A DNA stretch of 64,000 nt from Rhodanobacter glycinis (GCF_900114325.1 NZ_FOSR01000002.1:335747-399746); one strand, 5' to 3'; shown: positions 29,126-39,543, counted from the stretch's first letter. Notes: generated from the letters alone by a model not told the origin. Numbers and translations are program-made.

Positions 29126-32100
29126 ATGACGCAGGAGCAGCAGCAAGAAAGCGGGGTGCGCCAAGAGGAACCGCTTCGCATCGAAGCAACTCTTGTCACC
29201 AAGCTCAATCTGGCCGCGTTTCAGAACGCGGTCCCGGTGATCGCAAGTTTGACCATCGTCAACGACACCGATGCCCGGATAAGTGACCTCGAACTCGCCG
29301 TCACCTCCGAGCCGACCTTCTTCCAGCCCAAAACCTGGCGAATCGATGAAATCGGCACGCACAGTCGCTATCGGGTACCTCTCCCGGATATCGCACTGGA
29401 TGGCAGCCTGCTCAGCCGCCTGACCGAAGCCGAGACCGCGACAGTTTCCTTTGTGCTCCGCACTACTGATGCAGAAACTTCCGCGATGGCGAAATCCGAC
29501 GTGAAGCTGGAGCTGTTGCCGCGAAACCAGTGGGGAGGCCTGTCGAGCCTGCCCGACTTGGTCGCCGCCTTCGTCCAGCCCAACGAACCTGCTGTTGAGC
29601 GCTTGCTCAAACAGGCCGCTGACGTACTGCGCAAGAGCGGCAAGAATTCGGCGCTGGATGGTTATGCAGGCGGTGCGCGACGGGTCTGGGAGCTGACTTC
29701 CGCCATCTGGAGCGCCGTCGCATCGATGAAGCTGGATTACGCCCTGCCGCCAGCCAGCTTCGAGCACTCCGGGCAGAAGGTGCGAGGCCCCGGGCAGATC
29801 GCCGAATCCGGCCTCGCCACCTGCCTGGACTCCTCCTTGCTGTTCTGCTCTGCCCTGGAACAGGCGGGACTCAATCCGCTGCTGGTATTCACACGCGGCC
29901 ATGCGTTCGCTGGCGTTTGGCTCAAAGACGAACAATTCTCGACAACCGTCATCGACGACGTGACCGCACTGCGCAAGCGGGTGCGACTCAAGGAACTGGT
30001 GCTGTTCGAGACGACCTTGATCGCCCAACATCCTGTTCCAGCTTTCTCCTACGCTGCCGAACGCGCCAACCAACAGATTGCCGAGAGCCACGACGAAACC
30101 TTCGAGCTTGCGGTCGATGTCCGCCGTGCGCGCATGCAGCGCATCAAGCCGTTGGCGAGTACCGAAGCAACGCCACGCCAGGCACAGAGCGCGCCTGCCG
30201 TCCCACCCGATGTCGAACTGGGCATCGAAGAGGCTCCCGACCTGCCCGGCGAGTTCACGGCGGCCACCAGTGTCGAACCGGCAGCACTCGATCCTAGGGA
30301 TCGCCTCGCGCGCTGGCAGCGCAAGCTGCTGGACCTTTCGCTGCGCAACAACCTGCTCAACTTCAAGGAGGGCAAGCGCGCACTTCGTCTCGACGTGCCG
30401 GACCCCGGTGCGCTCGAAGACCTGCTCGCCACCAACGAAACACTGAAGCTGCTGCCGCGCCCCGATCTCATGACGGGCGCCGATCCCCGCAATCAGGCGC
30501 TATACGAGGAACGTGAACGCGAAAACGTGCAACGCCAGCACGCGCTTGATGCACTGAGGCGGCGCGAAATCTTCGTCGGCCTCTCCCAACAGGATCTCGA
30601 AACACGCCTGATCGACCTCTATCGCACCGCGCGCACCTCGCTGCAGGAAGGTGGCGCAAACACCTTGTATGTCGCATTGGGCTTTCTGTCATGGACCCGC
30701 GACGATCGCGATGAACGACGTTACCGCGCGCCCCTGATCCTGCTTCCCGTGACATTGCAGCGACATAACGCGCGCTCGGGCTTCACCTTCGCACTCCATG
30801 ACGACGAGCCACGCTTCAATCCCACGCTGATCGAAATGCTTCGCCAGGATTTCCGTCTCGGGCTGGGTGTCGCGGAAGGCGAGCTGCCCCGGGACGATGC
30901 CGGGCTCGACGTCGACCGGATATGGCAGAGCGTCGAACACGCGATCAAGGACATCAAAGGTTGGGAGGTCAGCCGAGAAGTCGTGCTGTCCACATTCTCC
31001 TTCGCAAAATATCTGATGTGGAAGGATCTAGCGGAACGCACCGATCAGTTGCGAGAGAACTCGGTCGTACGCCATTTGCTCGACACGCCACGCGACCACT
31101 TTGACTCGAACATCCCCTTCCCGGACACCATCCGCCTCGACAGCGACTTCAGCCCAAGCCAGGTGTTCTGCCCACTGGCTGCTGATTCGTCGCAGCTGTC
31201 GGCGATCATGGCTGCTGCACGCGGCAAGAATTTCGTCCTGATCGGGCCGCCGGGAACAGGCAAGAGCCAGACCATCGCCAATCTCATCGCGCAGTCCGTT
31301 GCCGAGGGAAAACGCGTACTGTTCGTTTCCGAAAAAATCGCGGCGCTCGATGTCGTCTATCGCCGTCTACGCGAAGTGAAACTCGGCGAATTCTGCCTCG
31401 AGCTACATTCGAGCAAAGCCCGAAAAACTGACGTCCTCGCCCAGCTGAACGCCGCATGGGAAGCCCGCGGGAAAGCCGACGCCGGTGCCTGGCAAGCCCA
31501 AGCCGAGCATCTGGCTGAATTGCGCCATACGCTGAACGGGTACGTTCAGAGCTTGCATCGCCGATACAGCAACGGCTGGTCGATCTACGATGCCATCGGG
31601 CAACTCAGTGCGAACCCTGAACTGGAAGGGCTCGGCTTTTCCTGGCCCTCGTTTGCCGCACACGATGCAACCACCATGGCGGCCATGCGCGACGTGTCCG
31701 ACCGGCTGGAGGTGAATGCGCAATCCGTCGGATACGAGTCGCTCACGACACATGCCCTGGCCACTATCGGACAAGTGGAGTGGTCGCCGAGCTGGCAGCA
31801 GCGCACCGTCGACGCCGCACGAAAAGCCCTGCCTGCCGTGCGCGCCATGCAACACTGCGTCGATCAGTTCGCGCAGGCAACTGGACTATCTTTACCACTA
31901 TCGGATCGGCGGGCCGTGCAAGCGCTGGAGCAACTTGCCCGATGCTTGCCGACCGCAGCCGGCCGCGACTGGCGTTTTGCGCTGCGCCCGGATGCCCGCG
32001 TGATTGCGCAACGCCTGCAAGAAGGTCTCGAACTGATAAACCTGCATTTTGACATGAGTTCGCGGCTGTCTGCGCCATGGACGGGCGAGGTCATCGACGC

Positions 32101-35100
32101 GTGCGAATCCGGACTGCAGTGCATTGAGAAACATCGCCAGTTGTTCGATCAACTAGCCGAGCCGTGGCCCGCGTCCACCACGGCCGGCCTGAACAAGGGA
32201 TTGGCACTGATCACCCGGCTCGACCAGGCCACGAAAAACCTGTCGATGGGTTATGCCACCGATATCGAGCACATCGACATTGCCGCCTTGCAGCAGGAAT
32301 GGTCCCGTGCCGAGCAGTCGATCTGGCCCGTATCTTGGCATCTCAGGCACCGCGTCACAGCTCGCCTGTCCGCAACAACCATCGGCAAGAGCAAACCCGA
32401 TGTCGCCAGAGACCTGTCAACTTGGGCCGACATTCGCGATTTGCGCTCCAAGATCATCGCGCTCGATCCGGGGGCCGCGTCCACAGACGTCTGGAAGGCC
32501 TTGGACAGCAAGCCCCAGCATATCCGTTGTGCCTTGCGCTTCCAGTCCGCGCTAGCCAACGCTCGGCAACAGAAGACCTGGGAAGATCGCGGCTTCGAAA
32601 CCATCGCCGACGGCAGCTGCGGCCAGCCTCTGCGCGCGGAACTGGCCCGTATGCGTGCGCTGCGCCTTCTGGAAAGGAAGGTGGGCAAGCTTGCCGGCCT
32701 GCAGGCTGCCACGGCATCGCTGTGGTCGGGGTTTTCAACACCCGCGGACACGCTTCGTGCCGCACTGGCATTTCAGCGCGAGCTGCGTCGATTGCGTGAG
32801 GAAGGTCACCTCGACGGGACTCACGAAGCGATCGCGCGTGGCGAAGCCGGCGACGCCATGGCCACCGACTGGAAGCTATTGAACGAGCGCTCGCGGATCG
32901 AAAAGTCCTTGGACGAACTCGATGATCTCCGCAGCATGACGGGTGGCATCTGGAACGGACGACACACCCATGCCGAGGATGTGGCGAACGCGCTGGACTT
33001 CCATGCGCAGATCACCGCGTCCATCGCCGGCCTCGCAGCGACACCGGAACGCCTTGGCCTGGTCAAAACGACACTCGATCACCTTCTCGGCGACGCCAAC
33101 AGTCTACTGGAAGCGAGCGGCCCCATCGCCGCCGAAGCACACGCCCTGCTGACTGCAACGGAGCGGTTGCCGCAAACCCTCTCCGATCTGACTACTGTCG
33201 CCTGTTTCACCGAGAGTGGTCAGGCCCAGCTGAGTACGCTCCCACTCGATGGCGTGCTCGCGCTATGCGAGGGTATCGTCCAATCCGAACCGCGTCTTCG
33301 CGCCTGGGCCGCGTGGCGCCGCACCTGCAGTGATGCAATCAGTCTCGGTCTCGCTCCGCTTGTCTCAGGGATGGAGAGTGGCGCCGTGGGTTCGGGTAAC
33401 GTACGTCGCAGTTTTGAGACCAACTATTGCCGCTGGTGGCTCAATGCGGCGGTGGACAACGAGCCGGCCATCCGGGATTTCGTCAGCGCAGAGCACGAGA
33501 AACGCATCCGGGACTTCCGTGAACTCGATGATCGATTCACGACCCTGACCCGAGACTGGTTGCGCGCACGTCTGTGTGCCGACCTGCCCGACCAGGAAAG
33601 CGTCGACCGCGCATCAGAATGGGGAACCCTGCGCCATGAAATCAGCAAAAAATCCCGCCATCTGCCGCTGCGAGAGTTGATGTCGCGTGCGCCCACCGTG
33701 CTGACCAAGCTCACGCCCTGCCTATTGATGAGTCCGTTGTCGATTGCACAGTACCTGCCACCGGATGCGAGCGCGTTCGACCTGGTCGTGTTCGACGAGG
33801 CGTCGCAGATTCCCGTTTGGGATGCCATCGGCGCAATCGCACGAGGCAAACAGGTCGTCATGGTCGGCGATCCCAAGCAACTGCCGCCAACATCATTTTT
33901 CGACCGCGCGGGAGCCGGAGCCGAAAGCGACGACGAGGACGTCGAAGACGATCTCGAAAGCATCCTCGACGAATGCATCGGCGCCAACCTGCCCACCCGC
34001 AATCTCAATTGGCACTATCGCAGCCGCCATGAAAGCCTGATTGCGTTCTCCAATCAGCGGTACTATGAAAGCAAACTGGTCACGTTTCCGTCCCCGGTCA
34101 CCAACGACCAGGCCGTCAGCCTGCACTCCGTGCCTGGCGTCTACGAGAAAGGCGCCTCACGCACGAACCCCATCGAGGCCAAGGCACTCGTCGCCGATAT
34201 CGTCACACACCTGCGCTCACGGGATTTCAGGGAAAGCCGGTTGACCATCGGCGTCGTCACATTCAATGCCGAGCAGCAGCGCCTGATCGAGGATCTTCTC
34301 GACGAGGCGCGCCGACAGGATCCTTCGCTCGAGTCCTATTTCGAGGAAGCCGCACTCGAACCCCTCTTCGTGAAGAATCTCGAAAGCGTCCAGGGTGACG
34401 AGCGCGACATCATGTATTTCTCGATCACCTACGGCCCGGACCGCGCCGACCTGCTTTCGATGAACTTCGGACCACTGAACCGCCAAGGCGGCGAGCGCCG
34501 ACTGAACGTCGCGATCACGCGGGCTCGCCAGGAACTTCGCGTCTTCGCGAGCCTGCGCGCCGAACAAATGGACCTCGCCCGAACCAGCGCAGCGGGCGTA
34601 CGCGACCTCAAGCACTTCCTCGAATTCGCGGCGCGTGGCCCCCGCGCTCTGGCCGAAGCCACGCCCGGGAGCCGGGGCGGCTACGACAGCCCCTTCGAAC
34701 AAGCCGTCGCCGACGCACTGGCGAAACGCGGCTGGCGCCTGCACACCCAGATCGGTGTCTCGCAGTTCCGCATCGATCTGGGCGTGGTCGACCCAGATGC
34801 ACCGGGACGCTATCTGGCCGGCATCGAGTGTGACGGCGCCACCTATCACCGCAGCGCCACAGCACGTGACCGCGACAAGCTGCGCGAGCAGGTTCTGCGT
34901 GGGCTAGGCTGGGAGATTCTGCGCATATGGTCCACCGACTGGTGGATCGATCCGGCTAACGTTGTCGAGCACATCGACAAGCGCCTGCAAGATCTTCTCG
35001 ACGTGACCCGCGTACATCGCACCACGGAGACCGCACGCATCAAAGCCGAACAGGAGGCACGCGAGGAAGCTTCGCGACTAACCGCTGAAGCCGCCGAGCG

Positions 35101-35746
35101 TAATGCGGCCTCGATGGCCAACGGCTCTGAGGCCAAGCCCAATCCAGATTTGTCCGAAACCGTCGCATCCACGTCACATATCATTGAGGCTGCGTATGCG
35201 AAATCCCTTCCCGGCGAACCGGACGCTCTTGCAACGCAAGCAGACAGCGCGTATTCCGAAGCCGATCCGAGCGAAGCCGTGAACCTCGTGGAGCCCGACA
35301 GGTTCTTCGCCGATGCTTATACGCCCTCGTTGACCCGGATGATTACTCACGTCATCAACCATGAAGGCCCCATTCTTGATATCGTCCTCGCTCGCCGCAT
35401 CGCCAGGACACATGGCTGGCTTCGTACGGGCGGACGTATCCGCGATCGCGTCATCCACATCGCGAATCAGGCGCATCCGAGTTCAAGCGAAGACGTCGGA
35501 ACCTTTTTCTGGCCTGGCGACCAAAGTCCCGGCGCCGCACTCGCTTTTCGTCGTCCCATCGACGACGACCCTGCTCGCTCGGTCGACGAAATCTGCATTC
35601 AAGAACTCGGCGCACTGGCTCGAGAAATGAGGGCCACCGGCAAACTCGGAGAAGATGTTCTTTACGCAATGGCGCACGCACTGGGGTTGCAAAAGCTTGG
35701 CGCCGCCAACAGGAGCAGGCTGGAGAAAGCCATGCAGTTTGGCTGA
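29126..35746 (+). CDS. Giant SF1 helicase-nuclease with DUF4011, Vsr-like nuclease and DUF3320 domains
   Basis: 2206 aa; the start at 29126 is set by AGGAGG 8 nt upstream. Visible order: beta-rich N-domain (about 15-140); transglutaminase-like domain (about 150-300) with C233, H259 and D277 in the spacing of a Cys-His-Asp triad; DUF4011 with LLDLSLRNNLLNF near 400. Next is an SF1 helicase: Walker A GPPGTGKS 707-714, a long alpha-helical insert, Walker B FDEASQ 1556-1561, GDPKQLPP 1581-1588, WHYRSRHE from 1629, VQGDERD near 1757, and NVAITRAR 1794-1801. A Vsr/MTES_1575-type nuclease follows (E1858, D1884, E1901-C-D1903), then DUF3320 (about 2065-2145). Proteins of this build are often found in phage-defence islands, and DNA cleavage or translocation is inferred. 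It stands alone between housekeeping genes. Confidence 0.85.
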   Translation: MTQEQQQESGVRQEEPLRIEATLVTKLNLAAFQNAVPVIASLTIVNDTDARISDLELAVTSEPTFFQPKTWRIDEIGTHSRYRVPLPDIALDGSLLSRLTEAETATVSFVLRTTDAETSAMAKSDVKLELLPRNQWGGLSSLPDLVAAFVQPNEPAVERLLKQAADVLRKSGKNSALDGYAGGARRVWELTSAIWSAVASMKLDYALPPASFEHSGQKVRGPGQIAESGLATCLDSSLLFCSALEQAGLNPLLVFTRGHAFAGVWLKDEQFSTTVIDDVTALRKRVRLKELVLFETTLIAQHPVPAFSYAAERANQQIAESHDETFELAVDVRRARMQRIKPLASTEATPRQAQSAPAVPPDVELGIEEAPDLPGEFTAATSVEPAALDPRDRLARWQRKLLDLSLRNNLLNFKEGKRALRLDVPDPGALEDLLATNETLKLLPRPDLMTGADPRNQALYEERERENVQRQHALDALRRREIFVGLSQQDLETRLIDLYRTARTSLQEGGANTLYVALGFLSWTRDDRDERRYRAPLILLPVTLQRHNARSGFTFALHDDEPRFNPTLIEMLRQDFRLGLGVAEGELPRDDAGLDVDRIWQSVEHAIKDIKGWEVSREVVLSTFSFAKYLMWKDLAERTDQLRENSVVRHLLDTPRDHFDSNIPFPDTIRLDSDFSPSQVFCPLAADSSQLSAIMAAARGKNFVLIGPPGTGKSQTIANLIAQSVAEGKRVLFVSEKIAALDVVYRRLREVKLGEFCLELHSSKARKTDVLAQLNAAWEARGKADAGAWQAQAEHLAELRHTLNGYVQSLHRRYSNGWSIYDAIGQLSANPELEGLGFSWPSFAAHDATTMAAMRDVSDRLEVNAQSVGYESLTTHALATIGQVEWSPSWQQRTVDAARKALPAVRAMQHCVDQFAQATGLSLPLSDRRAVQALEQLARCLPTAAGRDWRFALRPDARVIAQRLQEGLELINLHFDMSSRLSAPWTGEVIDACESGLQCIEKHRQLFDQLAEPWPASTTAGLNKGLALITRLDQATKNLSMGYATDIEHIDIAALQQEWSRAEQSIWPVSWHLRHRVTARLSATTIGKSKPDVARDLSTWADIRDLRSKIIALDPGAASTDVWKALDSKPQHIRCALRFQSALANARQQKTWEDRGFETIADGSCGQPLRAELARMRALRLLERKVGKLAGLQAATASLWSGFSTPADTLRAALAFQRELRRLREEGHLDGTHEAIARGEAGDAMATDWKLLNERSRIEKSLDELDDLRSMTGGIWNGRHTHAEDVANALDFHAQITASIAGLAATPERLGLVKTTLDHLLGDANSLLEASGPIAAEAHALLTATERLPQTLSDLTTVACFTESGQAQLSTLPLDGVLALCEGIVQSEPRLRAWAAWRRTCSDAISLGLAPLVSGMESGAVGSGNVRRSFETNYCRWWLNAAVDNEPAIRDFVSAEHEKRIRDFRELDDRFTTLTRDWLRARLCADLPDQESVDRASEWGTLRHEISKKSRHLPLRELMSRAPTVLTKLTPCLLMSPLSIAQYLPPDASAFDLVVFDEASQIPVWDAIGAIARGKQVVMVGDPKQLPPTSFFDRAGAGAESDDEDVEDDLESILDECIGANLPTRNLNWHYRSRHESLIAFSNQRYYESKLVTFPSPVTNDQAVSLHSVPGVYEKGASRTNPIEAKALVADIVTHLRSRDFRESRLTIGVVTFNAEQQRLIEDLLDEARRQDPSLESYFEEAALEPLFVKNLESVQGDERDIMYFSITYGPDRADLLSMNFGPLNRQGGERRLNVAITRARQELRVFASLRAEQMDLARTSAAGVRDLKHFLEFAARGPRALAEATPGSRGGYDSPFEQAVADALAKRGWRLHTQIGVSQFRIDLGVVDPDAPGRYLAGIECDGATYHRSATARDRDKLREQVLRGLGWEILRIWSTDWWIDPANVVEHIDKRLQDLLDVTRVHRTTETARIKAEQEAREEASRLTAEAAERNAASMANGSEAKPNPDLSETVASTSHIIEAAYAKSLPGEPDALATQADSAYSEADPSEAVNLVEPDRFFADAYTPSLTRMITHVINHEGPILDIVLARRIARTHGWLRTGGRIRDRVIHIANQAHPSSSEDVGTFFWPGDQSPGAALAFRRPIDDDPARSVDEICIQELGALAREMRATGKLGEDVLYAMAHALGLQKLGAANRSRLEKAMQFG

Positions 35747-35827
35747 CTCTATCCCCGTTATCTCTACCCCACGCGGCGTCGCCACCGAAATGCGCGTCAG
35801 CCGCCGCGGTCGAGCGGATGAGCCAAC

Positions 35828-36400
35828 TCAGCGTCCACCGGCACAAATTTTGTGCCGGAAACAACCCACAAGATGGTCGTTGATCATCCCGGTTGCCTGC
35901 ATCAGCGAATAGCAGATGGTGCCGCCGACGAAGCGGAAGCCGCGTTTCTTCAGCGTCTTGCTCATGTGGTCGGACAGCGGTGTGCTGGCCGGCACCTGGC
36001 TGGATTCGCGCCAGCGGTTCACGATCGGCTTGCCGTCGACGAACGACCACAGGCAAGCGTCCAGACTGCCGAATTCGTCGATGGCCTTGAGTGCAGCCAC
36101 GGCGTTGTCGCGCACCGATGACACTTTCAGGCGGTTGCGGATGATGCCGGGATCGAGCAGGCGCTTTTCCAGTTCGCGATCAGTCATCTTCGCAACGCGG
36201 GCGATGTCGAAACCATGGAACGCCTTGCGGTAGTTTTCGCGCTTGACCAGCACGGTGCGCCACGACAGTCCTGCCTGCGCCCCTTCGAGGCACAGGAATT
36301 CGAACAAGGCGTTTTCGTCGTGCAGCGGCACACCCCACTCGTGGTCGTGGTAGTCGCACATCAAGTCGTCGCCATCGGCGGCCCAGGCGCAGCGCTGCAT
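35828..36400 (-). CDS. tag: DNA-3-methyladenine glycosylase I
   Basis: Removes 3-methyladenine from alkylated DNA. 190 aa from the ATG at 36400, which has GAAGGAGGA just upstream; the 33-codon extension is rejected. The N-terminus MQRCAWAADGDDLMCDYHDHEWG, the segment GLSWRTVLVKRENYRKAF, and the C-terminal zinc-associated HLVGCFRH are characteristic of Tag. Divergent from the EamA transporter gene. Confidence 0.94.
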   Translation of the reverse strand: MQRCAWAADGDDLMCDYHDHEWGVPLHDENALFEFLCLEGAQAGLSWRTVLVKRENYRKAFHGFDIARVAKMTDRELEKRLLDPGIIRNRLKVSSVRDNAVAALKAIDEFGSLDACLWSFVDGKPIVNRWRESSQVPASTPLSDHMSKTLKKRGFRFVGGTICYSLMQATGMINDHLVGCFRHKICAGGR

Positions 36401-36489
36401 GCAATGTCCTCCTTCGGAGCAGGCAATGTAGCGCAGCTGCGGCGACGATGCGGATAGACTCGTGATTTCCTTCTTCGTGATCTCGATCC

Positions 36490-37380
36490 ATGGCTTCATC
36501 GTCTTCCCCGCAGCGCACCGCCGTGCTGGCCATGCTCGTCACCATCGGCTTGTGGGCCTACAGCTGGGTGGTGATGAAGCAGGTGCTGCGTTACTCGGGG
36601 CCGTTCGATTTTTCGGCGATCCGCTACCTGCTGGGGGCGTTGGTACTGTTTGCCGCGTTGCTGGTGGCGAAGCAATCGCTGCGGCCACCACCGCTGCTGG
36701 CCACCGTGCTGATCGGCCTGGCGCAGACCACCGCGTTCCAGGGGCTGGAACAATGGGCGCTGGTAACCGGCGGCGCCGGACGCGTGGCGCTGCTGGCCTA
36801 CACCATGCCGTTCTGGGCCGTGCTGCTGGCGTGGCCCTTGCTGGCCGAGCGTCCGACCGCGCGGCACTGGCTGGGCCTCGCGCTCGCCGCGCTCGGCCTG
36901 CTCTGCATTCTCGAACCCTGGCGCGGCATGGGCAGCTGGCACAGCACGGCGCTGGCCCTGCTGGGTGGTGCGGGCTGGGCGCTGGGTACGGTGTTGAGCA
37001 AACGGATGTTCCAGCGCCATACCTGCTCGCCGCTCAGTCTCACGGCATGGCAGATGCTGTTCGGCGGCATCGGCCTGGCGATCATCGCGCTGCTGGTGCC
37101 GCAGCGGCCGATCGAATGGAACGGGGCCTTCGTGGCCGGGCTGGCCTATTGCGTGGTGTTCGCTTCCAGCATCGCCTGGGGTTTGTGGCTGTTCGTGCTG
37201 CAACGCCTGCCCACGGCGGTGGCCAGCCTGTCCAGCCTGGGTGTGCCGATTGTCAGCGTGCTGCTGGCCTGGATCATCCTGCACGAGCAGCCGACGCTGA
37301 TGGAAGGCGTCGGCATCGTCTGCATCCTGCTGGGTCTGTGCTCGGTAAGCGGTGTCGGCATACGCCGGCGCGGGCACTGA
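36490..37380 (+). CDS. EamA/DMT-family transporter
   Basis: 296 aa with ten hydrophobic helices arranged as two EamA repeats (about residues 12-140 and 152-288), the drug/metabolite exporter fold. Segments such as FSAIRYLLGALVLF and LAYTMPFWAVLLAW are typical of RhaT/YdcZ-like permeases. The substrate is unknown; family members export amino acids, nucleosides or other metabolites. Short hydrophilic N-terminus, basic C-terminus. 90 nt separate it from the divergent tag gene. Confidence 0.9.
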   Translation: MASSSSPQRTAVLAMLVTIGLWAYSWVVMKQVLRYSGPFDFSAIRYLLGALVLFAALLVAKQSLRPPPLLATVLIGLAQTTAFQGLEQWALVTGGAGRVALLAYTMPFWAVLLAWPLLAERPTARHWLGLALAALGLLCILEPWRGMGSWHSTALALLGGAGWALGTVLSKRMFQRHTCSPLSLTAWQMLFGGIGLAIIALLVPQRPIEWNGAFVAGLAYCVVFASSIAWGLWLFVLQRLPTAVASLSSLGVPIVSVLLAWIILHEQPTLMEGVGIVCILLGLCSVSGVGIRRRGH

Positions 37381-37446
37381 TTTTCCGTCAGTGCCGGCGC
37401 CGACTGACAGCGGTATCATGCGCCCGTCGTCCCCACGAACAACACC

Positions 37447-38571
37447 ATGTCCTCCCTGCCACAGCTTTGGCTTCACCTGGTCGACTGGCTGAGCAGTCAT
37501 GCCGTCGCACCGACACTCGATTTGCTGCATCTGGGCAAGCTGTCCGGCGATCCGCGCGACATCGCCGCGTCGCTGCTGATCGCGGCGCTGCAGATCAGCA
37601 TCATCGGCTTCATCTTCCGACCGCTGGAAACCTGGTTCCCCGCGGAAAAATGGAGCGATCGCAAGCTCACCCTGGTGGACCGCAACTACACGCTGATGAT
37701 GCTGCTGGGCATCTTTCCGCTGTTCACCTACCTGATCCTGATGCCGTTCAGCCATCTGTTCGGTGGTGCGGACGCGGCCACCTCCAGCACCGGCTCGCCG
37801 CTGGCGCTGACGCATTGGATGCCGTGGTTCAACAACCATCCCTACGCGCTGTTCGCAACGTATTACGTGGTCTACGACTTCGTGTACTACTGGATGCACC
37901 GCACCCAGCACGCGCTGCCCTGGTGGTGGGCGCTGCACAGCATGCACCACAGCACGCGGCAGATGAGCTGCTGGACCAACGACCGCGGCAACCTGGTGGA
38001 CGGCTTCATCCAGTCGATGATTCTCGCCGTGGTGGGCCTGGCGATGGGCGTCGATCCGGACGAATTCGCGTGGCTGATGCTGCTGGGCGAACTGGTGCAG
38101 AACTTCTCGCACACCAATACGCGCTTCGGCTTTGGCCGCATCCTCGAACACGTCTTCGTCGACCCCAAATTCCACCGTCTGCACCACATGCTGGTCGACC
38201 CGGAACGCCCGGGCCTGCACAACTGCAATTACGGCCAGGTGCTGTCGATCTGGGATGTGTTGTTTGGCACCTCGTTGTATGGCGAACCGCTGCGCCCCAC
38301 CGGCGTGGGCGACCCGGTGGTGGATGCCGACAACAACTACGGCCTGATCGGCCTGCACTGGGCCTCGCTGAAACGCTTCTGGGGCACGGTGCGCCGTTTG
38401 GACGGCTGGAAGCCGGGCGAAGTGGCGTTCAGCCCGGACGATTACCGGCCGATTCCCGTGGGCGAACTCGACCTGCACGCGCTGGCGCACCATCTGCCCG
38501 GCCATGTCCATGCACAGGTGACGGTCCCGGCACCGACCGATGCCCCCTCCGGAGAATCCGCAGCGGCCTGA
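37447..38571 (+). CDS. Membrane fatty-acid hydroxylase / sterol desaturase family protein
   Basis: 374 aa. Multiple membrane segments surround the di-iron His clusters HRTQH, HSMHH and FHRLHH, the signature of the integral-membrane hydroxylase superfamily. Such enzymes hydroxylate lipids or carotenoids; the substrate cannot be told here. The last 25 residues (APTDAPSGESAAA) are disordered. The gene ends one base before the stop of the PLP gene on the other strand. Confidence 0.88.
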   Translation: MSSLPQLWLHLVDWLSSHAVAPTLDLLHLGKLSGDPRDIAASLLIAALQISIIGFIFRPLETWFPAEKWSDRKLTLVDRNYTLMMLLGIFPLFTYLILMPFSHLFGGADAATSSTGSPLALTHWMPWFNNHPYALFATYYVVYDFVYYWMHRTQHALPWWWALHSMHHSTRQMSCWTNDRGNLVDGFIQSMILAVVGLAMGVDPDEFAWLMLLGELVQNFSHTNTRFGFGRILEHVFVDPKFHRLHHMLVDPERPGLHNCNYGQVLSIWDVLFGTSLYGEPLRPTGVGDPVVDADNNYGLIGLHWASLKRFWGTVRRLDGWKPGEVAFSPDDYRPIPVGELDLHALAHHLPGHVHAQVTVPAPTDAPSGESAAA

Positions 38572-39543
38572 TCAGGCACCCCACGGCAACGCGTCAAGAT
38601 CGACGTTGCCACCGGTGAGCACCAGTCCCACGCGCCGACCGGCGAAGCGCTCGCGGCTCTTCAGCACGGCCGCCAGCACGGTGGCGCTGGATACCTCGAT
38701 GACCTGTTTCAGCTCGCTCCACAACAGGCGCATCGCGGCGATGGTTTCCGCATCGCTGACGGTGATCACCTCGACGCGATGCCCGCGCAGCGCGTCGAGG
38801 TTGCGCAGGCCGACCAGCGCGCGCAGGCCGTCGCACAACGTGTCGGGAACCACGTCGGTGACGCGCTCGCCGGCGACCAGCGAACGCACTGCGTCGTCTG
38901 CGCCTTGGGGCTCGGCGCCGAACAGGGACAAGGCCGGATCGATGCCGTGCGCGGCGATCGCCACGCCGGCGGCCAGACCGCCGCCACCCACCGGCGTCAT
39001 CACGCTGTCCAGCGTCGGCGCCTGGCGTAGCAGCTCCAGCGCCAACGTGCCCTGGCCTGCCATTACCCGCGTGTCGGCATAGGGATGGACGAGTACGGCG
39101 CCGGTCTGCGCCTGCACTTCCGCGGCGGCCGCTTCACGCGCTGCCTGTGTCGGCGCACAGCGATGGATGATGCCGCCGGCGCGCGCGATGGCATCGAGCT
39201 TGGCCTGCACCGCGCCTTCCGGCACCACCACGTGGGCGGCGATGCCGCGCGTGGCGGCCGCCAGCGCCAACGCATTGCCGTGATTGCCGGAAGAATGGGT
39301 GACCACGCCACGCGCGGCTTCGTCATCATCCAGCGACCACACCGCATTGCAGGCGCCGCGGAATTTGAACGCGCCACCACGCTGCAGGTTCTCGCACTTG
39401 AAATGCAGCTCGGCGCCGGCCAGCGCGTCCAGCACGTCGCTGCGCAGCACCGGCGTCACCACCGCATGTGGCGCGATGCGTGCCGCGGCGTCGCGGATCT
39501 GCGCCAGTGTCGGCAGTGCATCCACGGGCATGGCGTCACTCAT
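38572..39543 (-). CDS. Threonine/serine dehydratase or serine racemase family PLP enzyme
   Basis: 323-aa fold-type II PLP protein with Schiff-base Lys in GGAFKFRGACNAV, the Ser loop SSGNHGNALALAAATRG, and the tetraglycine loop PVGGGGLAAGVAIA. It lacks ACT domains, so it is a catabolic dehydratase, hydroxyaspartate lyase or racemase rather than a second IlvA. MSDAMPVDALPT at 39543 is the start, overlapping by 4 nt the stop of the epimerase gene. Which reaction it performs cannot be decided from sequence alone. Confidence 0.86.
   Translation of the reverse strand: MSDAMPVDALPTLAQIRDAAARIAPHAVVTPVLRSDVLDALAGAELHFKCENLQRGGAFKFRGACNAVWSLDDDEAARGVVTHSSGNHGNALALAAATRGIAAHVVVPEGAVQAKLDAIARAGGIIHRCAPTQAAREAAAAEVQAQTGAVLVHPYADTRVMAGQGTLALELLRQAPTLDSVMTPVGGGGLAAGVAIAAHGIDPALSLFGAEPQGADDAVRSLVAGERVTDVVPDTLCDGLRALVGLRNLDALRGHRVEVITVSDAETIAAMRLLWSELKQVIEVSSATVLAAVLKSRERFAGRRVGLVLTGGNVDLDALPWGA

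Noticed and set aside
36462..38618. 718-codon plus-strand frame across two membrane-protein genes
   Set aside because: Frame-shifted shadow of the EamA and hydroxylase genes; Arg/Gly/Ala-rich and without domains.
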